Source: a virus. Taken from it: 61,961 bases of DNA. Made by a program: the position numbers and the translations under genes. The first letter of the stretch is position 1; each line of letters starts with the position of its first letter. Location: positions 1 to 61,961 of IMG/VR virus record IMGVR_UViG_3300042691_024428; one strand, written 5' to 3'. Of this stretch, positions 54,004 to 61,307 are shown one piece after another. Below the pieces are notes generated by a model, which saw only the letters and a list, made by a program, of their open reading frames with translations, had not been told where the DNA came from and did not search any database.

Positions 54004-54990
54004 ATGGCCGACAAAAAAACCACCCCGAAAGACGAACCCACCGACGTTTTGATGCCCGGCGTGATCGGCGCCGCACCTCTCGCCGAAGTGGACCTGGGCG
54101 CGATGTTCACGTTCGCCGAAAAGCACCAGGGCGCCCGGCTGCTCACGCTGCCGGACGGCTTCGACAAGAGCATCCTGCTGGCGGAAATTCCGACCGGCAA
54201 CGGCCAGCGCGCGATCATCTCGCTCAAGGACAAGGTCGATCAATTCCGCCTTCGCCCGGAGCATCGCCAGGGCACGGCCAAGTTCGAAACGCTGCAGTCG
54301 TTCATCGACCACGTCAACCGCTTCAAGACGCCGGACACGGTGATCTTTGCGACGGCCGGTGAGGACAAGCGCACGCCGAAGCTGACGTCGGTGATCGACT
54401 ATCACTCGGCGGGCGCCGAAGGCGCGGGAAACTGGCGCAAGCACATGGGCGTCTACCCTTTCCCGCTCTCGGACGAATACATCGCCTGGGATGCAAAGGA
54501 CGGCGAATGGATGAACCAGTCCGAGTTCGCGGTGTTCCTCGAAGAGCGCATCCTCGACGTTTCCGAGGTGCCGCAATCGCTCGACGAAAAGCTGGCCGAT
54601 ATCGTCCGCACGCTCGACGGCCGCCTTTCTGGGCCGACCAAGCTGATGGAACTGTCGCGCGGCATGCAGGTGAACGTCGGCGGGGTCGTCAAGGGCGCGG
54701 TCAATATCTCGTCGGGCGAAGCGACGATCATGTTCATCGAGCAGCACGCCGACGAGAACGGAACGCCGCTCAAGGTGCCGAGCCTGTTCCTGATCGCTGT
54801 GCCGATCTTCCGCAACGACGTTGCCTACCGGATCGTCGTTCGCCTTCGCTATCGCGTCAGCGGCCAGCGGGTGATGTGGAGCTATTCCATGTACCAGCCC
54901 GAGCGCGCGTTCGATCACGCGTTCAGCGAAGCGGCGACCAAAGCGCAGGTCGGCACCAAGGTGCCCTTGCTGTTCGGAACCGCCGAGTAA
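54004..54990 (+). CDS. DUF2303 family protein (YfdQ-like)
   Basis: The product has 328 residues. SLKDKVDQFRLRPEHRQGTA, SVIDYHSAGAEGAGNWRKHM, GVYPFPLSDEYIAWDAKDGE and PSLFLIAVPIFRNDVAYRIV, then VRLRYRV, match DUF2303. The family is common in phages near recT and SSB genes, but its function has not been determined as far as I know. Confidence 0.88.
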   Translation: MADKKTTPKDEPTDVLMPGVIGAAPLAEVDLGAMFTFAEKHQGARLLTLPDGFDKSILLAEIPTGNGQRAIISLKDKVDQFRLRPEHRQGTAKFETLQSFIDHVNRFKTPDTVIFATAGEDKRTPKLTSVIDYHSAGAEGAGNWRKHMGVYPFPLSDEYIAWDAKDGEWMNQSEFAVFLEERILDVSEVPQSLDEKLADIVRTLDGRLSGPTKLMELSRGMQVNVGGVVKGAVNISSGEATIMFIEQHADENGTPLKVPSLFLIAVPIFRNDVAYRIVVRLRYRVSGQRVMWSYSMYQPERAFDHAFSEAATKAQVGTKVPLLFGTAE

Positions 54991-55044
54991 CTACCACCAG
55001 CGTCCCGGCGGTTGCCGCAACGACCGCCGGGCGAGAGGCCCACC

Positions 55045-55641
55045 ATGACAGAAGCGTTCCCCCTGTATTGGCCGGAAGGCCGCCCACGAACCCCGAACGA
55101 CAAGCGCATTGCCGCCCGGTTCGACACCGGCTTCGGTGCGGCATGCCGGGCGGTTTACGAAGAAATTCGCCGCCTCGGCGGGCAATCGCCCGTCCTCTCA
55201 ACGAACGTGCCGCTGCGTCGCGACGGGCTGCCGCTGGCCGCAGCCAAGCGGCCAAACGATGTCGGAGCCGCAGCATACTTTTTCTACAAAAATCGCCAGA
55301 TGGCATTCGCTTGCGACAAGTGGACCATCGTCGAGGACAACATCTACGCCATCGCGAAAACCATCGGCGCCATGCGCGGCATCGCTCGCTGGGGCACCGG
55401 AGATATGGTCGATGCGGCATTCAGCGGGTTCACATCCTTGCCGCCGCCCAAATCCGCCAAACGCAATTGGCGCGATGTTCTGAACCTCCCGCACAATGTG
55501 TGGCACACGCGATCTGCCATCATTATTGAGTACAAAACCCTTGCATCCCGCCTGCACCCTGACGCGGGCGGGACGCATGAAGCAATGTCTGAATTGAATG
55601 CAGCGCGCGACGAAGCCCTGCGCGAGAAGGAAGGCGGCTGA
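55045..55641 (+). CDS. J-domain protein (DnaJ-like)
   Basis: The product has 198 residues from ATG at 55045. The first 150 residues are a phage-specific domain (PLYWPEGRPRTPNDKRIAAR, PVLSTNVPLRRDGLPLAAAK, MAFACDKWTIVEDNIYAIAK, TIGAMRGIARWGTGDMV). The last 45 (IEYKTLASRLHPDAGGTHEA) are a J-domain with HPD. It may call host DnaK for replication or head assembly. The combination is frequent in Sphingomonas- and Rhizobium-type phages. Confidence 0.85.
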   Translation: MTEAFPLYWPEGRPRTPNDKRIAARFDTGFGAACRAVYEEIRRLGGQSPVLSTNVPLRRDGLPLAAAKRPNDVGAAAYFFYKNRQMAFACDKWTIVEDNIYAIAKTIGAMRGIARWGTGDMVDAAFSGFTSLPPPKSAKRNWRDVLNLPHNVWHTRSAIIIEYKTLASRLHPDAGGTHEAMSELNAARDEALREKEGG

Positions 55642-55898
55642 TGGACGCGGTTCCCGCCCCCTATTGCCTGCCGTTCGAATACGACAGCGCCATCGCTCTC
55701 AAGAACAACCTGGGCGTCTGCTATCGGCACTCGGGCACCGAGAAGATGCGCGACGGCAGCAGCGTCGAAATTTGGAACCGCTCGCCGGACGCAAGCCGGA
55801 CGGAGTGCGGTCCCGTTCCCCGCATGATGCTGCACGTCCGTAAGGACCGCAGCGCCTGCATCTATTTCAAGGTCTACATCGAAAAGGAAACGCCATGA
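55641..55898 (+). CDS. Protein of unknown function, 85 aa
   Basis: One-base overlap with the J-domain gene. Beta-rich (SSVEIWNRSPDASRTECGPV, RMMLHVRKDRSACIYFKVYI). No family recognised. Confidence 0.68.
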   Translation: MDAVPAPYCLPFEYDSAIALKNNLGVCYRHSGTEKMRDGSSVEIWNRSPDASRTECGPVPRMMLHVRKDRSACIYFKVYIEKETP

Positions 55899-56116
55899 CC
55901 GAACCAACCTGCCGCAACTGCGATCATGTGTACCGCGAAGACATGCAAACGCTTCGTTGTCGTCGGTATCCGCCGGTGTCGCAGTCCTTCCTGATCCCGC
56001 CGCAAGTCGTCGGCGGGCAGCCGGGACAAATATTCGCAGTCCACTTCCCGCAGGTGCACGGCATTTGGTCTTGCGGCGAGCACAAGCCGCGCCCGAACTT
56101 CGACAGCATCAATTAG
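55895..56116 (+). CDS. Small zinc-binding protein
   Basis: The product has 73 residues. CRNCDHVY near the start, CRRYPPVS, then HGIWSCGEHKP: four Cys/His groups expected to bind zinc. Similar short proteins are frequent in phages. Function unknown. Confidence 0.7.
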   Translation: MTEPTCRNCDHVYREDMQTLRCRRYPPVSQSFLIPPQVVGGQPGQIFAVHFPQVHGIWSCGEHKPRPNFDSIN

Positions 56117-56127
56117 GAGGACGACGC

Positions 56128-56976
56128 ATGGCCGAGAAGACAGGAATTGCTTGGACGACCTCGACGTTCAACGCATGGATTGGCTGCACAAAAGTCGGGC
56201 CGGGCTGCGACAATTGCTACGCCGAGGCAACGGACAAGCTGCGCCGCTGGGGCGGCGCCACGCATTGGGGGCCGGGCGTACCGCGCAAGGTGATGGCCGA
56301 CAGCTATTGGACTGCACCGCCCAAGTGGAACAAGGCCGCGAAAGAAAGCGGCCAGCCGCACCGCGTGTTCTGCTCGTCGCTCGCCGACGTGTTCGACAAC
56401 GAAGCGCCCGAGGGCCAACGCGAGCGGCTTTGGGCAATGATCCGCGCGACGCCTTACCTGACTTGGCAGTTGGTCACGAAGCGCATCGGCAACGCGGCAA
56501 GCATGCTCCCGCCGGATTGGGGCGCGGGCTATCCGAACGTCCACCTGCTTGCGACCATCGTCAATCAGGAAGAGGCCGACCGCGATATTTTCAAGCTGCT
56601 TTCCTTGCCCGCGCGTGTGCGGGGCGTCTCCTACGAACCGGCTCTCGGCCCGGTAAACTGGATGCCGTATCTGACGTCGGGATGCTTGCACTGGATCATC
56701 GTCGGCGGCGAGAGCAAGCAAGAAAGCAGCGGCAAGCGCGGGCTTGCGCGGTTCAACGTCGGCTGGGCCATCGACACCATCGACCAGTGCAAGGCGACGC
56801 ACGTTCCGGTGTTCATCAAGCAGCTTGGCGCAGCCCCCTATGTCGAGGACGCCCTTGGGGAACACCTCAACATTGTTCTCAAGGACACGCAGGCCGGGGC
56901 CGATATCGACGAGTGGCCGCCCGGTCTCAAGCTGCGCGAGTTCCCGCCGACCTATCGCCCGCAGGAGCTTATCTGA
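56128..56976 (+). CDS. DUF5131 (phage Gp37/Gp68) family protein
   Basis: The product has 282 residues. TGIAWTTSTFNAWIGCTKVG, PGCDNCYAE, WGPGVPRKVM, RVFCSSLADVFDNEAP, WQLVTKRI and WIIVGGESKQES are the family pattern. The CxxxxxxCxxC at the start (Cys20, Cys27, Cys30) resembles a radical-SAM iron-sulfur site. Members lie in phages and are suspected to modify nucleic acid or reverse modifications, but this is not established. Confidence 0.88.
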   Translation: MAEKTGIAWTTSTFNAWIGCTKVGPGCDNCYAEATDKLRRWGGATHWGPGVPRKVMADSYWTAPPKWNKAAKESGQPHRVFCSSLADVFDNEAPEGQRERLWAMIRATPYLTWQLVTKRIGNAASMLPPDWGAGYPNVHLLATIVNQEEADRDIFKLLSLPARVRGVSYEPALGPVNWMPYLTSGCLHWIIVGGESKQESSGKRGLARFNVGWAIDTIDQCKATHVPVFIKQLGAAPYVEDALGEHLNIVLKDTQAGADIDEWPPGLKLREFPPTYRPQELI

Positions 56977-57092
56977 TGGCCTACCTTGCCGCCGCCGCGT
57001 GCTTTATCGCAGCGGCATCCCCGTTCATCGAACCTGGGTTCAGCAGCGTCGGCCTCGCCTTGATGGGGCTGGTGATCTTTTTTTCCGCATAG
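56976..57092 (+). CDS. Very small membrane protein
   Basis: 38 residues; overlaps the DUF5131 stop (TGATG). MAYLAAAACFIAAASPFIEP, then VGLALMGLVIFFSA: two possible hydrophobic helices. Function unknown. Confidence 0.55.
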   Translation: MAYLAAAACFIAAASPFIEPGFSSVGLALMGLVIFFSA

Positions 57093-57101
57093 GAGAGCCG
57101 C

Positions 57102-57449
57102 ATGCTTCTTGTGATCGTCGAAAGCCCCTACGCGGGCGAAGTAGAAAAGAACCTCGCATATGCCCGCGCGTGCGTCCGTGATTGCATCCTTCGCGGAGAG
57201 GCGCCCATCGCGTCGCACCTGTTGCTCACGCAGCAGGGCATCCTCGACGATACGATCCCCGAGGAACGCGCGATGGGGATATGCGCTGGCATAGAATGGT
57301 ACCGGGCGGCCGGGCTTTCGGCCGTCTACGTGGATCGGGGCATATCGAACGGGATGCGGATGGGCATGGCCGCCGCGATGCGCGCGCGCGTTCCGATAGA
57401 AGAGCGCGCGCTGGGCGGTGAATGGGTGCGCGAACGCTTCGCTGGATAG
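57102..57449 (+). CDS. DUF4406/DUF7768-like nucleoside-binding protein
   Basis: The product has 115 residues. MLLVIVESPYAGEVEKNLAY, ILRGEAPIASHLLLTQQGIL, YRAAGLSAVYVDRGISNGMR is a Rossmann-like fold near nucleoside 2-deoxyribosyltransferase and DUF4406. It is common in phage early regions. May act on nucleotides or bind cyclic messengers, but neither is shown. Confidence 0.78.
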   Translation: MLLVIVESPYAGEVEKNLAYARACVRDCILRGEAPIASHLLLTQQGILDDTIPEERAMGICAGIEWYRAAGLSAVYVDRGISNGMRMGMAAAMRARVPIEERALGGEWVRERFAG

Positions 57450-57470
57450 ACAGCGCGTGACTTTTTTAGG

Positions 57471-57487
57471 ATTGCCGAAACGGCAAA
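57471..57487 (+). promoter_or_regulatory. Operator-like 17-mer, site 25
   Basis: ATTGCCGAAACGGCAAA, one arm change, 10 bp before the SSB start and followed directly by GGAGAGAG, the ribosome binding site. Confidence 0.65.
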
Positions 57488-57497
57488 GGAGAGAGAA

Positions 57498-57977
57498 ATG
57501 TCGGGTAGCGTCAACAAAGTAATTTTGGTCGGCAACTTGGGGAAAGACCCCGAGGTCCGGTCTCTGCAAAGCGGCGGCAAGGTCGTGAACCTTTCGCTCG
57601 CGACGTCGGAAAGCTGGAAAGACAAGACGACCGGCGAGCGGCAAGAAAAGGTCGAGTGGCATCGCGTTGTCATCTTCAACGAGCAGATTGCCGACGTCGC
57701 AGAAAAGTATCTGCGCAAGGGCGGCAAGATCTACATCGAAGGCGCCTTGCAAACCCGCAAGTGGACCGACAACGACGGCAACGACCGCTACAGCACGGAG
57801 GTTGTCCTGCAGCGCTTCCGAGGCGCGCTGGTCATGCTTTCGGACGGCGGCAAAGGCCGCGACGCTGGCGACGGCTACGGCGGCGACGATCCGAACGGCG
57901 ACCAATTCGCCAACAAGACCCCCGCACCCGGCGGGCGCAAGCCTGCTGGCCCCATCGACGACGACATTCCGTTTTGA
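57498..57977 (+). CDS. ssb: Single-stranded DNA-binding protein
   Basis: The product has 159 residues. OB-fold: [80 protein letters not shown]. The Gly/Asp-rich tail ends with DDDIPF, the protein-interaction tip. Covers single strands in phage replication and recombination with RecT. Confidence 0.96.
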   Translation: MSGSVNKVILVGNLGKDPEVRSLQSGGKVVNLSLATSESWKDKTTGERQEKVEWHRVVIFNEQIADVAEKYLRKGGKIYIEGALQTRKWTDNDGNDRYSTEVVLQRFRGALVMLSDGGKGRDAGDGYGGDDPNGDQFANKTPAPGGRKPAGPIDDDIPF

Positions 57978-57988
57978 GGGAGACAGCA

Positions 57989-58201
57989 ATGGCAATCAAA
58001 ACCAAAAAGCAGGCGTTCGAGATTGTTGCGAAGTCGCTGCGCGAGTTCGGCTATCCCGACGCAACGGCGCAAATGGTGTCTGACACGTGGGACGCCATGC
58101 AAGAGGGCAAGCCCGAAGACGCGATGCCGCACGGCATCATTGGCGGCTTTGCCTACGCTCAACTCAACGAAGTGAAAGAGGCGCTGGCGAAGCTGTCGTA
58201 A
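57989..58201 (+). CDS. Small protein of unknown function, 70 aa
   Basis: MAIKTKKQAFEIVAKSLREF, then QMVSDTWDAMQEGKPEDAMP: helical. Gene spacing supports translation. No family recognised. Confidence 0.68.
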   Translation: MAIKTKKQAFEIVAKSLREFGYPDATAQMVSDTWDAMQEGKPEDAMPHGIIGGFAYAQLNEVKEALAKLS

Positions 58202-58234
58202 GCGACCGCCTGCATCAAACAACGAGGACACGAC

Positions 58235-58864
58235 ATGCTTAAAGCGTTTTTTGGAAACCTGATCATCGCCGCGCTGATTGCGTCGATCCACTTTGCACCC
58301 CAGCCGGTCGTTCTGATCGCAGAGTTTGTCGGAACAGCGTACGGCCTCATCGTGACGCCGATCTTGTTTTTGATGGGGGGCGTTCTCCTTTTCAAAGAGC
58401 CGGTGCGAAAGAAACACGCGACGTCCGTTGTCGAACTTCGGCAGGCGGTTCGCTTTCTTGATCTTCGCCGCTGGCTGTATCGCCTCGGCTTTGTTTTGGT
58501 GATCCTTGCGGGCGTGTCCGTTGGGTGGACGGAATGGGCGGGCTGGATGGCCTGCGGGTTCGCGATGATGCTGGTGGGCTTTTATGTCCTCGCCGTATCC
58601 GCCGACAAGCTGGAAGCCGAACTCAAGCGGCTGCGCGAGGAAAACGAAATTCTGCGCGCCGACGAAGAATGGCGCACCATCGACAGCGCGCCGGACGACC
58701 ACTTTCCCGTGCAGGTCTGGTCGATAGCTTTCGGCCAGTGCGTTGCGTTTCGGGACGTCAATTGGACGTGGTTTCCGGTCCCGGCAACAGAGCCTTTGCC
58801 CCAGCCCCCGAGCCATTGGGCGCCCCTCGCCCTTGGCCGCCCCAAAGACGCACCCGCGAAATAG
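58235..58864 (+). CDS. Four-span membrane protein with coiled coil and cytoplasmic tail
   Basis: The product has 209 residues. Membrane segments near 5-25, 30-50, 80-97 and 101-120; coiled coil (ADKLEAELKRLREENEILRA) at 122-145; C-terminal segment with EWRTIDSAPDDHFPVQVWSI resembles the DUF551-like domain of phage early genes. Function unknown. Confidence 0.72.
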   Translation: MLKAFFGNLIIAALIASIHFAPQPVVLIAEFVGTAYGLIVTPILFLMGGVLLFKEPVRKKHATSVVELRQAVRFLDLRRWLYRLGFVLVILAGVSVGWTEWAGWMACGFAMMLVGFYVLAVSADKLEAELKRLREENEILRADEEWRTIDSAPDDHFPVQVWSIAFGQCVAFRDVNWTWFPVPATEPLPQPPSHWAPLALGRPKDAPAK

Positions 58865-58873
58865 GAGCGCATC

Positions 58874-59071
58874 GTGAAGTTCTTTGCCTGGGCAGACAAT
58901 ACGTGGTGCCGGTTCGAATACGATTGGCAAGACGCGACGACGACCGCGCAAACGCTCTTCGTCTTAGCCCGCATGACGGCAGCCGGGTTCGTGATCTTTC
59001 CGGTGTTTGCCGCAGGCGTGTGCGTCCTCGGCTTCCCCTTCGTCCTCATCATCGCAATCGCACGGAACTAG
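58874..59071 (+). CDS. Small membrane protein
   Basis: The product has 65 residues with a GTG start after AGGAGCGC. One long hydrophobic stretch (AGFVIFPVFAAGVCVLGFPF, about 36-62). Function unknown. Confidence 0.64.
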   Translation: MKFFAWADNTWCRFEYDWQDATTTAQTLFVLARMTAAGFVIFPVFAAGVCVLGFPFVLIIAIARN

Positions 59072-59080
59072 GAGAACACC

Positions 59081-59245
59081 ATGAAAGTCTACGTCGACAA
59101 GAAAGCCACGGGAAAAGCACTCGAGCGCGCCAAGGTCGTGGCATCGCTCGCCGCAAACCGGGGCAAGCCCTACGACGTCAAAAAGCCCGGCGCCAAGACG
59201 CTCTCGCGCATCGCGCGGGCCAAGGGGAACGCGCCCAATGGATAA
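59081..59245 (+). CDS. Small basic protein
   Basis: 54 residues: MKVYVDKKATGKALERAKVV, then GKPYDVKKPGAKTLSRIARA. Strongly basic; may bind nucleic acid. AGGAG lies at 59070-59074. Overlaps the next gene by 8 bases. Confidence 0.6.
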   Translation: MKVYVDKKATGKALERAKVVASLAANRGKPYDVKKPGAKTLSRIARAKGNAPNG

Positions 59246-59447
59246 CCCCCTCAAGCCGCCGGTCGCGCTGCTTGCCAAGATCGGCAGCATCGTCGGACAC
59301 GCAGAAGAAGGCTTGTCCCACGACGCGCATCAATTCGACTTCGATGCGCTCTGCACGCTGATTGCCGACCCCGAGGTCAAAGCCTGGATGCAGGAGATGC
59401 GCGCGATGGCGCTTGTCCCGCTGCCGCGCAACGCAGGGCGCGGTTGA
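59238..59447 (+). CDS. Small protein of unknown function, 69 aa
   Basis: MDNPLKPPVALLAKIGSIVG, then FDFDALCTLIADPEVKAWMQ. Helical, hydrophobic core. Overlaps both neighbours. Confidence 0.65.
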   Translation: MDNPLKPPVALLAKIGSIVGHAEEGLSHDAHQFDFDALCTLIADPEVKAWMQEMRAMALVPLPRNAGRG

Positions 59448-59770
59448 TGAGTTGCCGGTACTACGCGCCCGACAAAAACGGCCACGCCTTCGTGCGCGCC
59501 GATTGGGAGTTCACCTGCCACGCGTGCCCGGTGCAGGCCGAGGGCTTCATCCACAGCCAGGACGGCAGCAAGCCGTTTTATTTCCGCTCGCGCGGGCGCC
59601 GCTGGTCCCTCGGCATCGGCGGCGAGCCGGTGATGGAGCCGGAGTGGTTTCATCAAGAGAACTACGGCGCCGACTATGAGGCTGGATGGATCACGCTCGA
59701 AGAAGCCAGCGCGTTCATCCTGCAGGCCATCAAGCGGTACGACGCTTTTCTGGTGACGCATGTCGAATGA
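59447..59770 (+). CDS. Protein of unknown function, 107 aa
   Basis: ATG at 59447 overlaps the previous stop. CHACPVQAEGF may be a zinc-like CxxC; then SRGRRWSLGIGGEPVMEPEW. The end is helical (EEASAFILQAIKRYDAFLV). No family recognised. Confidence 0.66.
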   Translation: MSCRYYAPDKNGHAFVRADWEFTCHACPVQAEGFIHSQDGSKPFYFRSRGRRWSLGIGGEPVMEPEWFHQENYGADYEAGWITLEEASAFILQAIKRYDAFLVTHVE

Positions 59771-59969
59771 ACTTTTGCGCGAGTATCGCGACGGCCGCCC
59801 GCTGCTCAAGTATTGTCCGTTTTGCGACAATCGCGCGGAAGTTCGCGTTCGTAAGTCGCTCTTCAAAAAGCCCCGCCACAGCGTCCGATGCACTCATTGC
59901 GAGGTTGAAACCCCCGCATATTTCGACGTGCATTTTGCCATCGAGACGTGGAACAGGAGAACGCCATGA
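59760..59969 (+). CDS. lar: Restriction alleviation protein, Lar-like
   Basis: The product has 69 residues. LKYCPFCDNRAEVRVRK, VRCTHCEVETPAY, and the end FAIETWNRRTP (W-N-R-R) are the Lar family mark: a small zinc-ribbon protein. Lar reduces restriction of phage DNA by type I enzymes, in E. coli Rac by promoting methylation. Role here by family likeness; overlaps both neighbours. Confidence 0.72.
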   Translation: MSNELLREYRDGRPLLKYCPFCDNRAEVRVRKSLFKKPRHSVRCTHCEVETPAYFDVHFAIETWNRRTP

Positions 59970-60772
59970 CCGACAAGCTGACGCCGACACTTGAGGCCGC
60001 GGTTTTGCGGCTGGTTGCCGACCATGCAGACGACGCAGAGTTAAATCTGTTTGCGGCGGTCCTGCGCGACAACGCTTTCAAACGCGAAGAAGCCGCCCGC
60101 CGCGAGGCCGAATGCGGCGACGGCAAGACGCGGGACGCTGGCAACGTGGCGCCCATGCCGCGCGAAGGTCTGGGCAGCGCCGCCGCTATTCCAACCGTCC
60201 GCTTCGACACGACGGATGCGCTGATTACTGCGCTTGTTCACGCCGCAATGGATAAGCAGCGGCTTGTTTTGCGCGACGCCGAAACCGTTGACGAGTGGGC
60301 TGAAGATACGAAGGCGGCGATGGTTAAATTTGATGCCGCATCGCAAGCCCTCCGCGCCCGCCTCACCGCAGGCGACGCGGCGATAAAGCGCGTGGCGGAG
60401 TTGAGCGAAGCTGTCGAGCTTTTGCGGCAGGATCATGCGGCGATGAACGCGCGCCTTGTTGGTGCCTTGGACGACCTCGCCGCCGCGCGCGCCGAAAACG
60501 ACCGGCTGCGGGCCGTGGTCAATATCTGCATCACGCGGATCGACCAGCCGAATATGTCGCCGGACGCAAACTATGTGCTTGAGGTTGCGCGCGCCGTTGC
60601 ATCGCCGCGCTTGACCTCGACGTATTTAGGCAGCGAGCAAGACGCGCTGTCCGTCGAAGCGCCCTCCCTTGAGGTGGGGCTGCAGATCGACCGTGCGCAA
60701 GCCGAAAAGATTAAAGCGCTGTGCGACGAGCTTGCTCAAGAGTTGCTCGGCCCCAAGGAGGACAGGGCATGA
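59966..60772 (+). CDS. Long helical protein of unknown function
   Basis: The product has 268 residues; ATGA overlap with the Lar-like gene. First 75 residues acidic and helical; 140-180 looks like a coiled coil (KRVAELSEAVELLRQDHAAM); end LGPKEDRA. No family recognised. Likely an early regulatory or structural accessory protein. Confidence 0.7.
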   Translation: MTDKLTPTLEAAVLRLVADHADDAELNLFAAVLRDNAFKREEAARREAECGDGKTRDAGNVAPMPREGLGSAAAIPTVRFDTTDALITALVHAAMDKQRLVLRDAETVDEWAEDTKAAMVKFDAASQALRARLTAGDAAIKRVAELSEAVELLRQDHAAMNARLVGALDDLAAARAENDRLRAVVNICITRIDQPNMSPDANYVLEVARAVASPRLTSTYLGSEQDALSVEAPSLEVGLQIDRAQAEKIKALCDELAQELLGPKEDRA

Positions 60773-60945
60773 CGCATATGACCTTTACCCGATGGGACGA
60801 CCAGCAGCGCCAGCGATTGAAGGCGCTTTGGCAACTCGACAAGACCGTCGAGGAAATTGCGGCGCTCATGAGCCGAACGCCCAAAGCAATCGAGAACCGG
60901 CTCTACAAGCTGGCCCTGAAACCAAAATGGGAGTGCCGCCCATGA
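60769..60945 (+). CDS. Small GcrA/SANT-like DNA-binding protein
   Basis: The product has 58 residues. FTRWDDQQRQRLKALWQLDK, then TVEEIAALMSRTPKAIENRL is an HTH like the start of GcrA and SANT/Myb-type proteins. GcrA is an alphaproteobacterial cell-cycle regulator that reads methylated DNA. A phage version might alter host transcription; this is speculative. The short size leaves no room for the GcrA sigma-binding half. Confidence 0.66.
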   Translation: MTHMTFTRWDDQQRQRLKALWQLDKTVEEIAALMSRTPKAIENRLYKLALKPKWECRP

Positions 60946-61307
60946 ACAACGATCCGATGCTGACAGACGGCGAAGCAGCAAAGCTGCTCCGCTGCTCGCG
61001 CGCAACGATCCGGCGAGAACGACTTGATGGACGCCTGGGGTTCGTTCAGGTTCGCGGGCGCTTCTTCTATTTGCGCTCGCACGTCGACAGCTACATCCAG
61101 CAGCAGAGTGTTCAATGCAATTCCGCCTCATCCGCCTTGATCGTAGTCCAAACTGGTATGTCACCTGGACCGAAGGCGGCTCCCGGTACGTCAGCACTCG
61201 CACGGCAGATCGCAAAGAAGCTGAAGCGTTCCTCCTCGCGTTCCGCCTCGAATACTCGGCCCCCGAGGAAATATCGGCCGACCGCCTCACCGTCGCAGCC
61301 GTCCTAG
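60942..61307 (+). CDS. Excisionase-like winged HTH protein, overlapping int
   Basis: The product has 121 residues. Residues 8-55 (GEAAKLLRCSRATIRRERLD, then LGFVQVRGRFFYLRSHVDSY) form an AlpA/excisionase-type HTH. The remaining 65 residues lie over the start of the integrase gene in another frame and look random, so the functional part may be short. An overlap of 193 bases with int is unusual and could couple the two genes. Confidence 0.72.
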   Translation: MNNDPMLTDGEAAKLLRCSRATIRRERLDGRLGFVQVRGRFFYLRSHVDSYIQQQSVQCNSASSALIVVQTGMSPGPKAAPGTSALARQIAKKLKRSSSRSASNTRPPRKYRPTASPSQPS

